Source: Selenomonadaceae bacterium (GTDB lineage Bacteria > Bacillota > Negativicutes > Selenomonadales > Selenomonadaceae). Taken from it: a stretch of 6,189 bases of DNA. The stretch spans positions 1 through 6,189 of the forward strand of contig JAFXOC010000373.1 of the NCBI GenBank assembly GCA_017529085.1, in the 5' to 3' direction. Numbering within the stretch: the stretch's first letter is position 1; each line of letters opens with the position of its first letter. Of this stretch, positions 1 to 5,964 are shown piece after piece. Made by a program: the position numbers and the translations under genes. Below the pieces are notes generated by a model, which was given only the letters and a program-made list of their open reading frames with translations, did no database searches and had not been told where the DNA came from.

Positions 1-3
1 AAA

Positions 4-789
4 ATGGATTATTTGAAACAGTTTTCGCTTGAAGGAAAGGTAGCGCTTGTAACGGGAGCGGCTTATGGAATTGGGTTTGCTATCGCAAAAGCTTATGCTA
101 AGGCGGGTGCGCAGATTGCGTTTAATTGCCGCGGCGAGAAGCACATGGCGGAAGCCGTTGAGGCTTATAAGAAGGAAGGCATTGACGCTAAGGGATATTT
201 CTGCGATGTTACTAAGGAAGACGAAGTTCAAAAAATGGTGAAAGACATCGAGAAAGAACTCGGCACTATTGATATTTTGGTGAACAATGCGGGAATTATC
301 AAGCGTATTCCCATGATAGAAATGAGTACGGAAGAATTCCGTCAGGTTATAGATATTGATTTGAACGCGCCATTTATTGTGTCGAAAGCTGTAATTCCGG
401 GCATGATAAAGAAGGGTCACGGCAAGATTATAAACATCTGCTCCATGATGAGCGAACTTGGCAGAGAGACCGTTTCCGCTTATGCGGCGGCTAAAGGCGG
501 CTTAAAGATGCTAACGAGAAATATTTGCTCCGAGTACGGCAGCGCAAATATTCAGTGCAACGGCATAGGCCCGGGTTATATCGCGACTCCGCAGACTGCG
601 CCGCTTAGAACCGAAGGTCATCCCTTCAACAGCTTTATCTTGTCGAAGACTCCGGCGAACCGTTGGGGAACTCCCGAAGATTTAGAGGGTCCCGCAATTT
701 TCTTGGCGTCGGACGCGTCTAACTTCGTGAACGGTCATATTCTCTACGTTGACGGCGGTATCTTGGCTTATATCGGCAAGCAACCGTGA
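4..789 (+). CDS. SDR-family oxidoreductase, gluconate 5-dehydrogenase / KduD type
   Basis: This 261-residue protein is a classical short-chain dehydrogenase, a cytosolic Rossmann-fold enzyme. Visible motifs are the cofactor loop TGAAYGIG (17-24), NNAG (94-97), Asn121 and the catalytic set Ser147, Tyr160 and Lys164 (YAAAK). The stretches INICSMMSELGRETVSAY and the C-terminal VDGGILAYIGKQP are what I remember of proteins annotated as gluconate 5-dehydrogenase in gut anaerobes. Members of this family interconvert 5-ketogluconate and gluconate, or act as KduD on 2-keto-3-deoxy-gluconate derivatives in uronate breakdown. The aldolase gene that follows makes the KduD-like role attractive, but substrate choice cannot be read from the sequence. 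Arg43 just after the second strand may favour NADPH, which is inference. The start at base 4 matches the usual family N-terminus (YLKQFSLEGKVALVTG). Any ribosome binding site lies outside the window. The gene ends in TGA, six bases before a repeat. Confidence 0.93.
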   Translation: MDYLKQFSLEGKVALVTGAAYGIGFAIAKAYAKAGAQIAFNCRGEKHMAEAVEAYKKEGIDAKGYFCDVTKEDEVQKMVKDIEKELGTIDILVNNAGIIKRIPMIEMSTEEFRQVIDIDLNAPFIVSKAVIPGMIKKGHGKIINICSMMSELGRETVSAYAAAKGGLKMLTRNICSEYGSANIQCNGIGPGYIATPQTAPLRTEGHPFNSFILSKTPANRWGTPEDLEGPAIFLASDASNFVNGHILYVDGGILAYIGKQP

Positions 790-794
790 TTTTC

Positions 795-866
795 TTGGGG
801 CGCTGCCCCAAACCCCGGCAGGACGCTGCCCTGCACCCGCCAAAGGGCATAGCCCTCTGGACTCCC
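795..866 (+). repeat. Triple-hairpin intergenic repeat, copy 1
   Basis: A GC-rich 72-bp element made of three successive stem-loops. Hairpin 1 is TTGGGGC-gct-GCCCCAA (795-811). Hairpin 2 is about 818-834, with GCAGG pairing CCTGC and one A/C mismatch higher in the stem. Hairpin 3 is 840-860, nine pairs with one A/C mismatch around an ATA loop. A second copy lies in reverse orientation at 5965-6041. The two share blocks such as GCCCCAAACCCC, CGCTGCCC, GCCAAAGG and GGACTCCC in the same order, with an estimated three quarters of positions matching by eye. No U-run follows, so it is not a standard terminator, although it could still impede or process a transcript. It resembles the dispersed REP-like intergenic repeats found in many bacterial genomes. 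I cannot name the family. Confidence 0.85.
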
Positions 867-871
867 GGGTA

Positions 872-901
872 TTGGGTTAAGCGGATTAACTGCGTTATCT
901 T
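872..901 (+). promoter_or_regulatory. Weak candidate promoter with internal palindrome upstream of the aldolase
   Basis: TTGGGT (872-877) and TATCTT (896-901) are separated by 18 bp and could act as poor -35 and -10 boxes for the aldolase gene, about 50 bp upstream of its start. The spacer contains the inverted repeat GTTAA-gcgga-TTAAC (876-890), which could be an operator. Each element is short and imperfect. Transcription could equally come through from the dehydrogenase gene. Confidence 0.2.
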
Positions 902-951
902 TTCAAAGAACATTTAGATTACTTTTTTTGGTTTGTGAAAGGTTGATATAA

Positions 952-1596
952 ATGGATAAATCTGTAGTAATGCAAAAACTTTCCGATATAGGCGTTGTTG
1001 CGGTTGTTCGCGGCAAGACCATGGAAGACGGCGTAAAGACTGCGGACGCTTGCATCGCCGGCGGCGTTAAGGCTATAGAGTTGGCTTTTACCACTCCTGA
1101 CGCGCCTACAGCTATTAAGACTTTGGTGGATAAATACGCAAACAACGACAGCGTTGTTATCGGCGCGGGTACCGTTTTGGAGCCTACAACCGCTCGTCTT
1201 GCCATTATTGCGGGCGCAAAGTTTATCGTTTCCCCCGCATTTGATAAAGACGTTGTTGAGATGTGCAACCTTTATCGCGTTGTTTCCTGCCCCGGCGTAC
1301 TTACTCCCGCTGGCGTTGTGGACGCGTTAAAGGCGGGCGCGGATATTATCAAGATTTTCCCAGGCGATATTGTCGGATTAAATATGATTAAAGATATTCA
1401 CGGTCCGTTACCTCAGGCGCAGCTTATGCCGTCGGGCGGCGTGAACGCCGAAAACGCCGCCGATTGGTTAAAAGCGGGTTGCGTTGCGGTAAGCGCGGGC
1501 GGCAGCTTGACGGCGGGCGCAAAGAAAGGCGATTATGCGGCCGTAACAGAAATGGCGAAAAAATTTGTGGCGGCGGTCGAGTCTGCTCGCAAATAA
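952..1596 (+). CDS. eda: 2-keto-3-deoxy-6-phosphogluconate / 4-hydroxy-2-oxoglutarate aldolase (KDPG/KHG aldolase)
   Basis: A 214-residue class I aldolase of the usual Eda length, a cytosolic TIM-barrel trimer in known members. It cleaves KDPG to pyruvate and glyceraldehyde 3-phosphate, the last step of the Entner-Doudoroff and uronate routes. Family marks are Arg20 (VAVVRG), catalytic Glu43 in AIELAFTTP, GAGTV (71-75), SPAFD (94-98), CPGVLTP (113-119), the Schiff-base Lys134 in IIKIFPGD, and the phosphate-binding glycines of PSGGVN (160-165) and AGGSL (182-186). The start is supported by GAAAGG at 937-942, nine bases upstream. It lies 162 bp after the dehydrogenase with the repeat between, so they may or may not share a transcript. 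Together they suggest use of uronates or ketogluconate. Some homologues prefer related substrates such as KDPGal, and the sequence does not settle this. Confidence 0.95.
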   Translation: MDKSVVMQKLSDIGVVAVVRGKTMEDGVKTADACIAGGVKAIELAFTTPDAPTAIKTLVDKYANNDSVVIGAGTVLEPTTARLAIIAGAKFIVSPAFDKDVVEMCNLYRVVSCPGVLTPAGVVDALKAGADIIKIFPGDIVGLNMIKDIHGPLPQAQLMPSGGVNAENAADWLKAGCVAVSAGGSLTAGAKKGDYAAVTEMAKKFVAAVESARK

Positions 1597-1604
1597 GAAA
1601 TTAT

Positions 1605-1635
1605 TAAGGACGCAAGGACTTTCCTTGCGTCCTTA
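1605..1635 (+). terminator. Strong hairpin after the aldolase gene, no U-tract
   Basis: TAAGGACGCAAGGA (1605-1618) pairs perfectly with 1622-1635 around a three-base loop (CTT), giving a 14-bp stem that starts nine bases after the stop codon. The bases that follow (TGCAAAAACG) contain no T-run, so this is not a canonical intrinsic terminator on the + strand. On the - strand the hairpin is followed by AATAATTTCTT, which is also weak. It may protect the 3' end of the message, aid Rho-dependent or atypical termination, or separate this gene from the next. Confidence 0.5.
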
Positions 1636-1691
1636 TGCAAAAACGAAATGTTTGAAAATTTATGCAATTTGATTGATTAGGGGAGAGTAAG

Positions 1692-2909
1692 ATGTCTGTT
1701 CACGTTATAAACGAAGCGAAACGGTGCTTGCAGTGTAAAAAGCCCATGTGTAGATTGAAGGGTTGTCCTATTGAGACCAATATTCCCGAAATGATTCGGC
1801 TGTTTCTTGAGGGAAATGGTTTGGAAGCGGCGGCGATGCTCTTTGCGAATAATCCGATGAGTATGTTCTGCTCCCTTGTCTGCGACCATGAAAAACAATG
1901 CGAAGGTCATTGCGTGCAAGGCATTAAGGGTTCTGCGATACATATTTCAAGTATCGAACATTATATTTCGGACGCATTCTTTGAAAAATTAGTGCTTGAA
2001 AAAGAGGCGCCAAAAGGTAAGAAAGTCGCTATCGTAGGCAGCGGTCCCGCAGGTATGGTCGTAGCTGTCGTACTGGCGCAAAAGGGCTATGACATAACCA
2101 TTTTTGAAAGAAAAGACAAAATCGGCGGCATGATGCGTTACGGTATTCCTGAATTCAGACTTCCCAGAACACTTTTAGAACGGTATGGAAAGAAACTTCG
2201 CGAACTTGGAATTCACATTCGCCCCAATACGACAATCGGCGGCGCGTTGCATCTTGACGATTTGTTCGGCGACGGGTACAAAGCTATCTTTATCGGCTCC
2301 GGTACATGGCGCGCGCGTCGTTTGGGCGTTCCCGGCGAAAGTTTGGGCAATGTGCATTATACGATAGATTATCTCCAAAGTCCCGAAGCTTATGAATTAG
2401 GCGATACGGTGGCGGTTATAGGCGCGGGCAACTCCGCTATGGATGCTGCGCGTACTGCGCTTAGACGGGGCGCGAGATTTGTTTCGATTTACGCGAGAGG
2501 CTTGAAGTCCAGCGCAAGCGAAAGAGAAGTCGAATATACACTAGCCGACGGCGTGGATATATTCTATGGCATGGGCGTTAAAGAAATAACGGATAAAGGA
2601 CCGGTTTTCGTGAAACGCGAATATGACGAAAACGGAAATTTGGTATCGGAAGGCGAACCCGAACTTCACGAGGCGGACAGCACGATTATTGCCGTAAGCC
2701 AGCGTCCGAAAGATAAACTTGTAAACACGACTCACGGGCTTGATTCAAACGACAGAGGATTATTAGAAGTAGACGAAAAAGGTCAAACAAGCCGCGAGGG
2801 GATTTTCTCCGCGGGCGACGTTGTAACGGGACCTTTGAACGTTGTGAAAGCGGCGAGAGCCGCAAAAGAGACGGCGGAAAATATGGCGGCTTATCTCGAA
2901 AGTCTTTGA
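1692..2909 (+). CDS. GltD-like FAD/NAD(P)-dependent oxidoreductase with N-terminal 4Fe-4S domain
   Basis: This 405-residue cytosolic flavoprotein resembles the small subunit of glutamate synthase and its NfnB/SudA-type relatives, which pass electrons between NAD(P)H and iron-sulfur clusters via FAD. The N-terminal domain has two cysteine groups, C12/C15/C20/C25 and C60/C64/C70/C74, as expected for two 4Fe-4S clusters. FAD-binding VGSGPAGM is at 115-122, the pyridine nucleotide site GAGNSAMDAAR at 244-254 with Arg258/Arg259 soon after, and the C-terminal FAD motif GIFSAGDV at 370-377. No glutamate synthase large subunit or NfnA-like partner is next to it, so its acceptor is unknown. Stand-alone genes of this type are common in Clostridia and Negativicutes and are often labelled simply as glutamate synthase. 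An oddity is the C20-x4-C25 spacing where GltD usually has x3. GGGGAG at 1680-1685, six bases upstream, fixes the start. Tandem hairpins end the unit. Confidence 0.88.
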   Translation: MSVHVINEAKRCLQCKKPMCRLKGCPIETNIPEMIRLFLEGNGLEAAAMLFANNPMSMFCSLVCDHEKQCEGHCVQGIKGSAIHISSIEHYISDAFFEKLVLEKEAPKGKKVAIVGSGPAGMVVAVVLAQKGYDITIFERKDKIGGMMRYGIPEFRLPRTLLERYGKKLRELGIHIRPNTTIGGALHLDDLFGDGYKAIFIGSGTWRARRLGVPGESLGNVHYTIDYLQSPEAYELGDTVAVIGAGNSAMDAARTALRRGARFVSIYARGLKSSASEREVEYTLADGVDIFYGMGVKEITDKGPVFVKREYDENGNLVSEGEPELHEADSTIIAVSQRPKDKLVNTTHGLDSNDRGLLEVDEKGQTSREGIFSAGDVVTGPLNVVKAARAAKETAENMAAYLESL

Positions 2910-2924
2910 TATTATACGCTTACG

Positions 2925-2945
2925 ATTGCCTATTCAGGCAATTTT
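2925..2945 (+). terminator. Short first terminator hairpin after the oxidoreductase
   Basis: ATTGCCT (2925-2931) and AGGCAAT (2936-2942) form a perfect 7-bp stem with loop ATTC, followed directly by a short T-run (2942-2945). It starts 15 bases after the stop codon. Alone it would be weak, but it stands immediately before a much stronger terminator. Confidence 0.45.
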
Positions 2946-2993
2946 AACATCGATTGCGCAAATTTTGGCGATTTGCGCAGTCGATGTTTTTTT
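2946..2993 (+). terminator. Strong Rho-independent terminator
   Basis: An 18-bp stem pairs 2946-2963 with 2971-2988. All positions are Watson-Crick except one U-G wobble (T2954 with G2980). The loop is TTTGGCG, and a T-run covers 2987-2993. This is a canonical intrinsic terminator for the oxidoreductase transcript and marks a clear operon boundary. Only about 53 bp separate it from the next promoter. Confidence 0.92.
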
Positions 2994-3016
2994 ACGGTTA
3001 CAATTTTTTGATGAAC

Positions 3017-3028
3017 CGACCATGGTCG
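3017..3028. promoter_or_regulatory. 12-bp perfect palindrome, candidate operator
   Basis: CGACCATGGTCG is self-complementary. Its centre lies about 59 bp upstream of the predicted transcription start of the next promoter, a position used by many activators. It is followed by CG and a T7 run (3031-3037), but a stem with a CATG loop would have only four pairs, so a terminator reading is weaker than a protein site. No regulator gene is in the window to match it to. Confidence 0.3.
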
Positions 3029-3046
3029 CGTTTTTTTGCGGAATGA

Positions 3047-3075
3047 TTTACAAATTTTTTGAATTGTGGTATAAT
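3047..3075 (+). promoter_or_regulatory. Sigma-A-type promoter with extended -10
   Basis: TTTACA (-35, 3047-3052) and TATAAT (-10, 3070-3075) are exactly 17 bp apart, with TGG directly before the -10 box (3067-3069) giving an extended -10. Only one base differs from the TTGACA/TATAAT consensus. Transcription should begin near 3081-3083, about 217 bp upstream of the lipoprotein gene. The promoter most likely serves the binding-protein/receptor operon, or a small RNA lying in the leader. Confidence 0.82.
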
Positions 3076-3185
3076 GGTCCCAAGTGTGGTGGCGACTTGG
3101 AATAAGTCGGCGACCTGTGGACGGCATATATAACGATAATGAGCATCTTATGGCGGTTTAATTTTACAACAATCTACGAAAATTA

Positions 3186-3229
3186 TTCCTAAAAAACTCT
3201 GGATTTTTAGTAGGAAAAATATTTTTTTT
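3186..3229 (+). terminator. Weak terminator-like hairpin inside the leader
   Basis: TTCCTA (3186-3191) pairs with TAGGAA (3211-3216), and the inner A5 (3192-3196) pairs with T5 (3204-3208) across a two-base AG bulge. The loop is CTCTGGA. A run of eight Ts follows at 3222-3229 after a five-base gap. The stem is AU-rich and bulged, so efficiency would be low. It could act as an attenuator before the lipoprotein gene or as the 3' end of a short RNA of about 145 nt. Confidence 0.35.
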
Positions 3230-3279
3230 ATAGAATAATTTAATTAGAATCAAATTACCCGCTATGAGGTTGCGGGAGA

Positions 3280-3297
3280 GATTAAAGGGGTGTAATC
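3280..3297 (+). promoter_or_regulatory. Ribosome binding site in a small hairpin loop
   Basis: The Shine-Dalgarno AAAGGGG (3284-3290) lies eight bases before the lipoprotein ATG. GATTA (3280-3284) and TAATC (3293-3297) can pair around it, leaving most of the purine run in the loop. The five-pair stem is weak. This site decides the start at 3299. Confidence 0.5.
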
Positions 3298-3298
3298 C

Positions 3299-4210
3299 AT
3301 GAATGCAAAAAAATCCATGTTAATCGCCTCGTTATTTGCCGCTAGCCTGTTTGTCACGGGTTGCGGCGGATCGGCTTCTTCAAATAAAGTTTTTTACGCG
3401 TCCCATACGGAGGCGACCGCCTTTGTGGGCAGCGTGTTAAAGGGCGTCGAGTCGAGGGAAAGTTCAAAGGGAGTAGAGATTGAATTCATAAACTCAAACA
3501 GAGATGCAAATTTGCAGGTTGATCAGTTATTAGGCGCAATAGACAACAAGCCTGCGGCGATAGTTTTGATTCCAGTCGACGCAGATGCGCTTATTCCCGC
3601 TGTCGAGAAGGCGAACGATGCGGGAATTCCCGTTATAGCAACCAACAGGGATTTAAACGGCGGCAAATTCGCCATGGTAAAATCCGACGATAAGCAAGCC
3701 GGGATGTTACAAGGTGAGTTTATGGCGAAAAATCTTCCGCCTAACGCAAACGTTGTCTATTTAATGGGCGAGAGCACCCAAGGCAGCGCAAGGGAACGCT
3801 TTGAAGGTTTTAAAGAAGCTTGTTTAGATAAGAGAAAAGACGTAACGCTTTTGGCAAAGGTGGACGCGAACTGGAGCGAAGCGGAAGCGTTAAAATACAT
3901 GACTCTTTGGATGAGTATGTTCCCCAAAATCGACGGGGTTATAGGCGGCAACGATACGATGGCGCTGGGCGCGATGAAGGCGCTCTTGGCTGCGGGCAGG
4001 ACCGGAGTTTTAATATCGGGGGTTGACGCTAAAGGCGAAGCCGTTGAAGCCATAAAAGCGGGAAAGATGAGCCACAGCGCAAAACAGAATGCGGATAAAT
4101 TATCGGAAGAAATAGCGAAGTTGATAGAAACGGCAAGGAGCACGGGGGAAGTGCCTGCGGGCGAAGTGCGTGTACCGTTTACTCCCGTCACCGCCGAAAC
4201 TTTGAAGTAA
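3299..4210 (+). CDS. Lipoprotein sugar-binding protein, ribose/galactose (RbsB-like) type
   Basis: A 303-residue substrate-binding protein of the periplasmic-binding-protein-like fold. The N-terminus is a lipoprotein signal: KK at 4-5, a hydrophobic run, then lipobox VTGC with Cys22 as the lipidated residue, so it would be anchored outside the cytoplasmic membrane. Family marks are IVLIPVDADALIPAV (88-102), NDAGIPVI (106-113), ARERFEGF (164-171), GGNDTMALGAMKAL (216-229) and SGVDAKGEAVEAIKAGKM (240-257), all typical of RbsB-like proteins that close around a sugar. The ligand cannot be deduced. No ABC ATPase or permease is present here. Instead a chemoreceptor gene follows 12 bp later, almost certainly on the same message. 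This suggests the protein delivers ligand to the receptor, perhaps in addition to a transporter encoded elsewhere. The ATG has AAAGGGG eight bases upstream. Confidence 0.9.
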   Translation: MNAKKSMLIASLFAASLFVTGCGGSASSNKVFYASHTEATAFVGSVLKGVESRESSKGVEIEFINSNRDANLQVDQLLGAIDNKPAAIVLIPVDADALIPAVEKANDAGIPVIATNRDLNGGKFAMVKSDDKQAGMLQGEFMAKNLPPNANVVYLMGESTQGSARERFEGFKEACLDKRKDVTLLAKVDANWSEAEALKYMTLWMSMFPKIDGVIGGNDTMALGAMKALLAAGRTGVLISGVDAKGEAVEAIKAGKMSHSAKQNADKLSEEIAKLIETARSTGEVPAGEVRVPFTPVTAETLK

Positions 4211-4222
4211 GGAGGCGAGAAG

Positions 4223-5953
4223 ATGTTTTCCATTGCAAACTCTATTTTGGACAGATTTCCCGTGCGGTTTAAGATTTTGCTTCTCGCCATGAGTATGCTT
4301 GTGGGCGTATGCCTTGTGGCGGCGGTGGGGATTTATTCCAACCACGAATCGAAACTTGCCATCGACAATATGTATAATTCCAACCTGATGACGACGCAGT
4401 ACCTTAACGACGCCAACAACCAGCTCCGTTGGATTGTGCTTGACGTGGCGTTTTTGCAGCAGCAGAATTTCACCGTGGATAACAGAAAAGTGCTTTTGAC
4501 GGATATTTCCAACAAGCTGAAATCCATAGCGGGAAACATCGCAAAGGTTAAGGAGATAGACAAGAGCAAGAGAGCGCAGGATACAATAGCCGCGCTTGAA
4601 GGGCATATAACGAACCTTACCGCAAAGGTAAAGGAATCGGAAGGTTTGGGTACAAGCCCGGAAGACAGAGTTAAACTCATCGACAATCTCTCTGCGGCGA
4701 ACGCCATAGGCGCAGATCTTGCGGTGCTTACCCCCGACAACGTGCTTCAGGGGAAATTGCTTTTTGAAGCCAATAATCAGGCTTATCATACGGCGAACAT
4801 TATTTTCGGCATTATAATCTTGTTGGGGGTTATCGCAGGGGCTACGTCTTCCCTTGTGATAGCGAAGAATATCGCCGATCCCTTGGAAGAATCCGTGCAA
4901 CAGATGAATGCGGTTGCGGACGGAGATTTATCCGGGAACATTCCACAAAATTTGCTTAACAAGCGGGACGAAGTGGGCGGCACGGTACACGCTTTGGATA
5001 AGATGCAACGCTCTTTGAGAGAATTTTTGTCATCGGTAACGGCTGAAGCGGATAAAAGCGTAGCCATGGGCGAGGACGTGCAGCGACTCGTCAGCGACCT
5101 CAGCGACAGCGCGCAGGATATGAGCGCGGCATCGGAAGAAATGGCGGCGGGTATGCATGAGACAGAAGCTTCCACCTCCGATTTGCAGGATTTAAGCACG
5201 AAGATAAGCGAACAGATACAAGAAAACGCCAAGGGCGCGGAAGAAACGGAAAATTATACGAAAGAAGTCGCCGAACGGGCTTCCCGATTGCAAGCCACCA
5301 TGTCCGAATCCTCCAACGAAGCGCAGAGAGTTTACACGGCGACAAAGACTTCCGTTGAAGAAGCCATCGAATCCGCAAAAGTGGTGGAGCAGATAAACCA
5401 GCTCACCGAGGACATTACGGCTATAGCGGAACAAACCAATCTTTTGGCGTTAAACGCAGCGATAGAAGCGGCGAGAGCCGGCGAACACGGCAGAGGTTTT
5501 GCGGTGGTTGCGGACGAGGTGCGAAAACTTGCGGAACAGTCCCACAACACGGCAAGCAATATCCAAACTCTTACGGGAAAGGTTACAAATTCGGTGCAAG
5601 ACCTTTCAAAAGGCGCGCTCGATATGTTAAAGTTCATGGAGGACAAAGTAAGCAAGGATTACGACCTCATCAACGAAACGGCGACGCAGTACCGTAAAGA
5701 CGCGGATTACTTGCGCGGGTTTGCACAAAAGAGCAACGCCACTTCAAGGGATTTGGCGGACGCGGTGGTTGTAATGAAGAGCGCCATGGACGAAATCGCA
5801 AAAGCCACCCACGACAGCGCAACGGGCAACACTTCCGTCGCGGAAAAAGTTACCTTGGTTGCGGCGAAGGCAAGCGAAATTTTGGACAAAATCAACATGA
5901 GCCAAGAAGGCGCGGAGAATTTGAAAGCGCAGGTTGCAAAATATAAGGTGTAA
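4223..5953 (+). CDS. Methyl-accepting chemotaxis protein (four-helix-bundle sensor, HAMP, signalling domain)
   Basis: A 576-residue transmembrane chemoreceptor. TM1 is at about 17-38 and TM2 at about 191-214. The roughly 150 residues between them are mostly helical and resemble a four-helix-bundle sensor. A HAMP domain follows at about 215-268 (Pro220, DEVG at 249-252), then a long cytoplasmic coiled-coil. The hairpin tip that binds CheA and CheW is canonical: [18 protein letters not shown] begins at 403 and the conserved block runs to 440. The descending arm contains [18 protein letters not shown] (478-495), a style common in clostridial and Negativicutes receptors. There is no CheR-tethering pentapeptide of the NWETF type at the end (KYKV). 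AAGGAGG (4209-4215), overlapping the stop codon of the binding-protein gene, fixes the start and indicates tight coupling. The sensor is of a kind able to read ligand-loaded binding proteins, which matches its neighbour. Confidence 0.95.
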   Translation: MFSIANSILDRFPVRFKILLLAMSMLVGVCLVAAVGIYSNHESKLAIDNMYNSNLMTTQYLNDANNQLRWIVLDVAFLQQQNFTVDNRKVLLTDISNKLKSIAGNIAKVKEIDKSKRAQDTIAALEGHITNLTAKVKESEGLGTSPEDRVKLIDNLSAANAIGADLAVLTPDNVLQGKLLFEANNQAYHTANIIFGIIILLGVIAGATSSLVIAKNIADPLEESVQQMNAVADGDLSGNIPQNLLNKRDEVGGTVHALDKMQRSLREFLSSVTAEADKSVAMGEDVQRLVSDLSDSAQDMSAASEEMAAGMHETEASTSDLQDLSTKISEQIQENAKGAEETENYTKEVAERASRLQATMSESSNEAQRVYTATKTSVEEAIESAKVVEQINQLTEDITAIAEQTNLLALNAAIEAARAGEHGRGFAVVADEVRKLAEQSHNTASNIQTLTGKVTNSVQDLSKGALDMLKFMEDKVSKDYDLINETATQYRKDADYLRGFAQKSNATSRDLADAVVVMKSAMDEIAKATHDSATGNTSVAEKVTLVAAKASEILDKINMSQEGAENLKAQVAKYKV

Positions 5954-5964
5954 GTTTATAAAAT

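Larger units (their letters stand above)
3082..3298 (+). promoter_or_regulatory. Long structured 5' leader of the binding-protein/receptor operon
   Basis: This gene-free stretch runs from the predicted transcription start to the lipoprotein start codon. Its first part is GC-rich and can form two exclusive stems: CCAAGT (3080-3085) with ACTTGG (3095-3100), or CGACTT (3093-3098) with AAGTCG (3104-3109). GGCGAC occurs twice (3091-3096 and 3109-3114). The middle is AT-rich, a terminator-like hairpin with T8 lies at 3186-3229, and CCCGC/GCGGG can pair at 3258-3262/3272-3276. I do not recognise a known riboswitch class or a convincing small gene. It may be an attenuated leader, a small RNA, or simply an untranslated region with an operator near the start site. 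Confidence 0.45.

Noticed and set aside
3061..3120. The GTGG repeats around the promoter recall MraZ-binding boxes of division-cluster promoters.
   Set aside because: The spaced GTGGGA repeats of MraZ sites are not present and no mraZ or division gene follows.
3121..3145. ACGG and ACGA tetranucleotides close together, reminiscent of the paired loops of guanidine-II riboswitches.
   Set aside because: The flanking bases do not form the required stems around either tetranucleotide.
3139..3192. A 17-codon open frame (starts MSILWRFNF) in the leader, a possible leader peptide.
   Set aside because: It has no Shine-Dalgarno sequence, no run of a single regulatory amino acid, and its end overlaps the AT-rich hairpin. 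It is not distinguishable from chance.
3263..3284. The stretch TATGAGGTTGCGGGAGAG resembles the opening of a glycine riboswitch aptamer.
   Set aside because: The rest of the aptamer is absent. There is no room before the start codon, no GCCGAAGGAGCAA-like core and no CTCTCAGGCAAA block.
3757..4290. A 177-codon open frame on the - strand opposite the sugar-binding protein.
   Set aside because: It overlaps a clear gene in antisense. Its Ser/Ala-rich sequence is the mirror of the coding frame and shows no independent signal.
4100..4900. A 266-codon open frame on the - strand opposite the binding-protein end and the receptor start.
   Set aside because: It lies wholly antisense to two well-supported genes, shows no recognisable domain, and its composition (rich in His, Arg and Cys) is that of a shadow frame.
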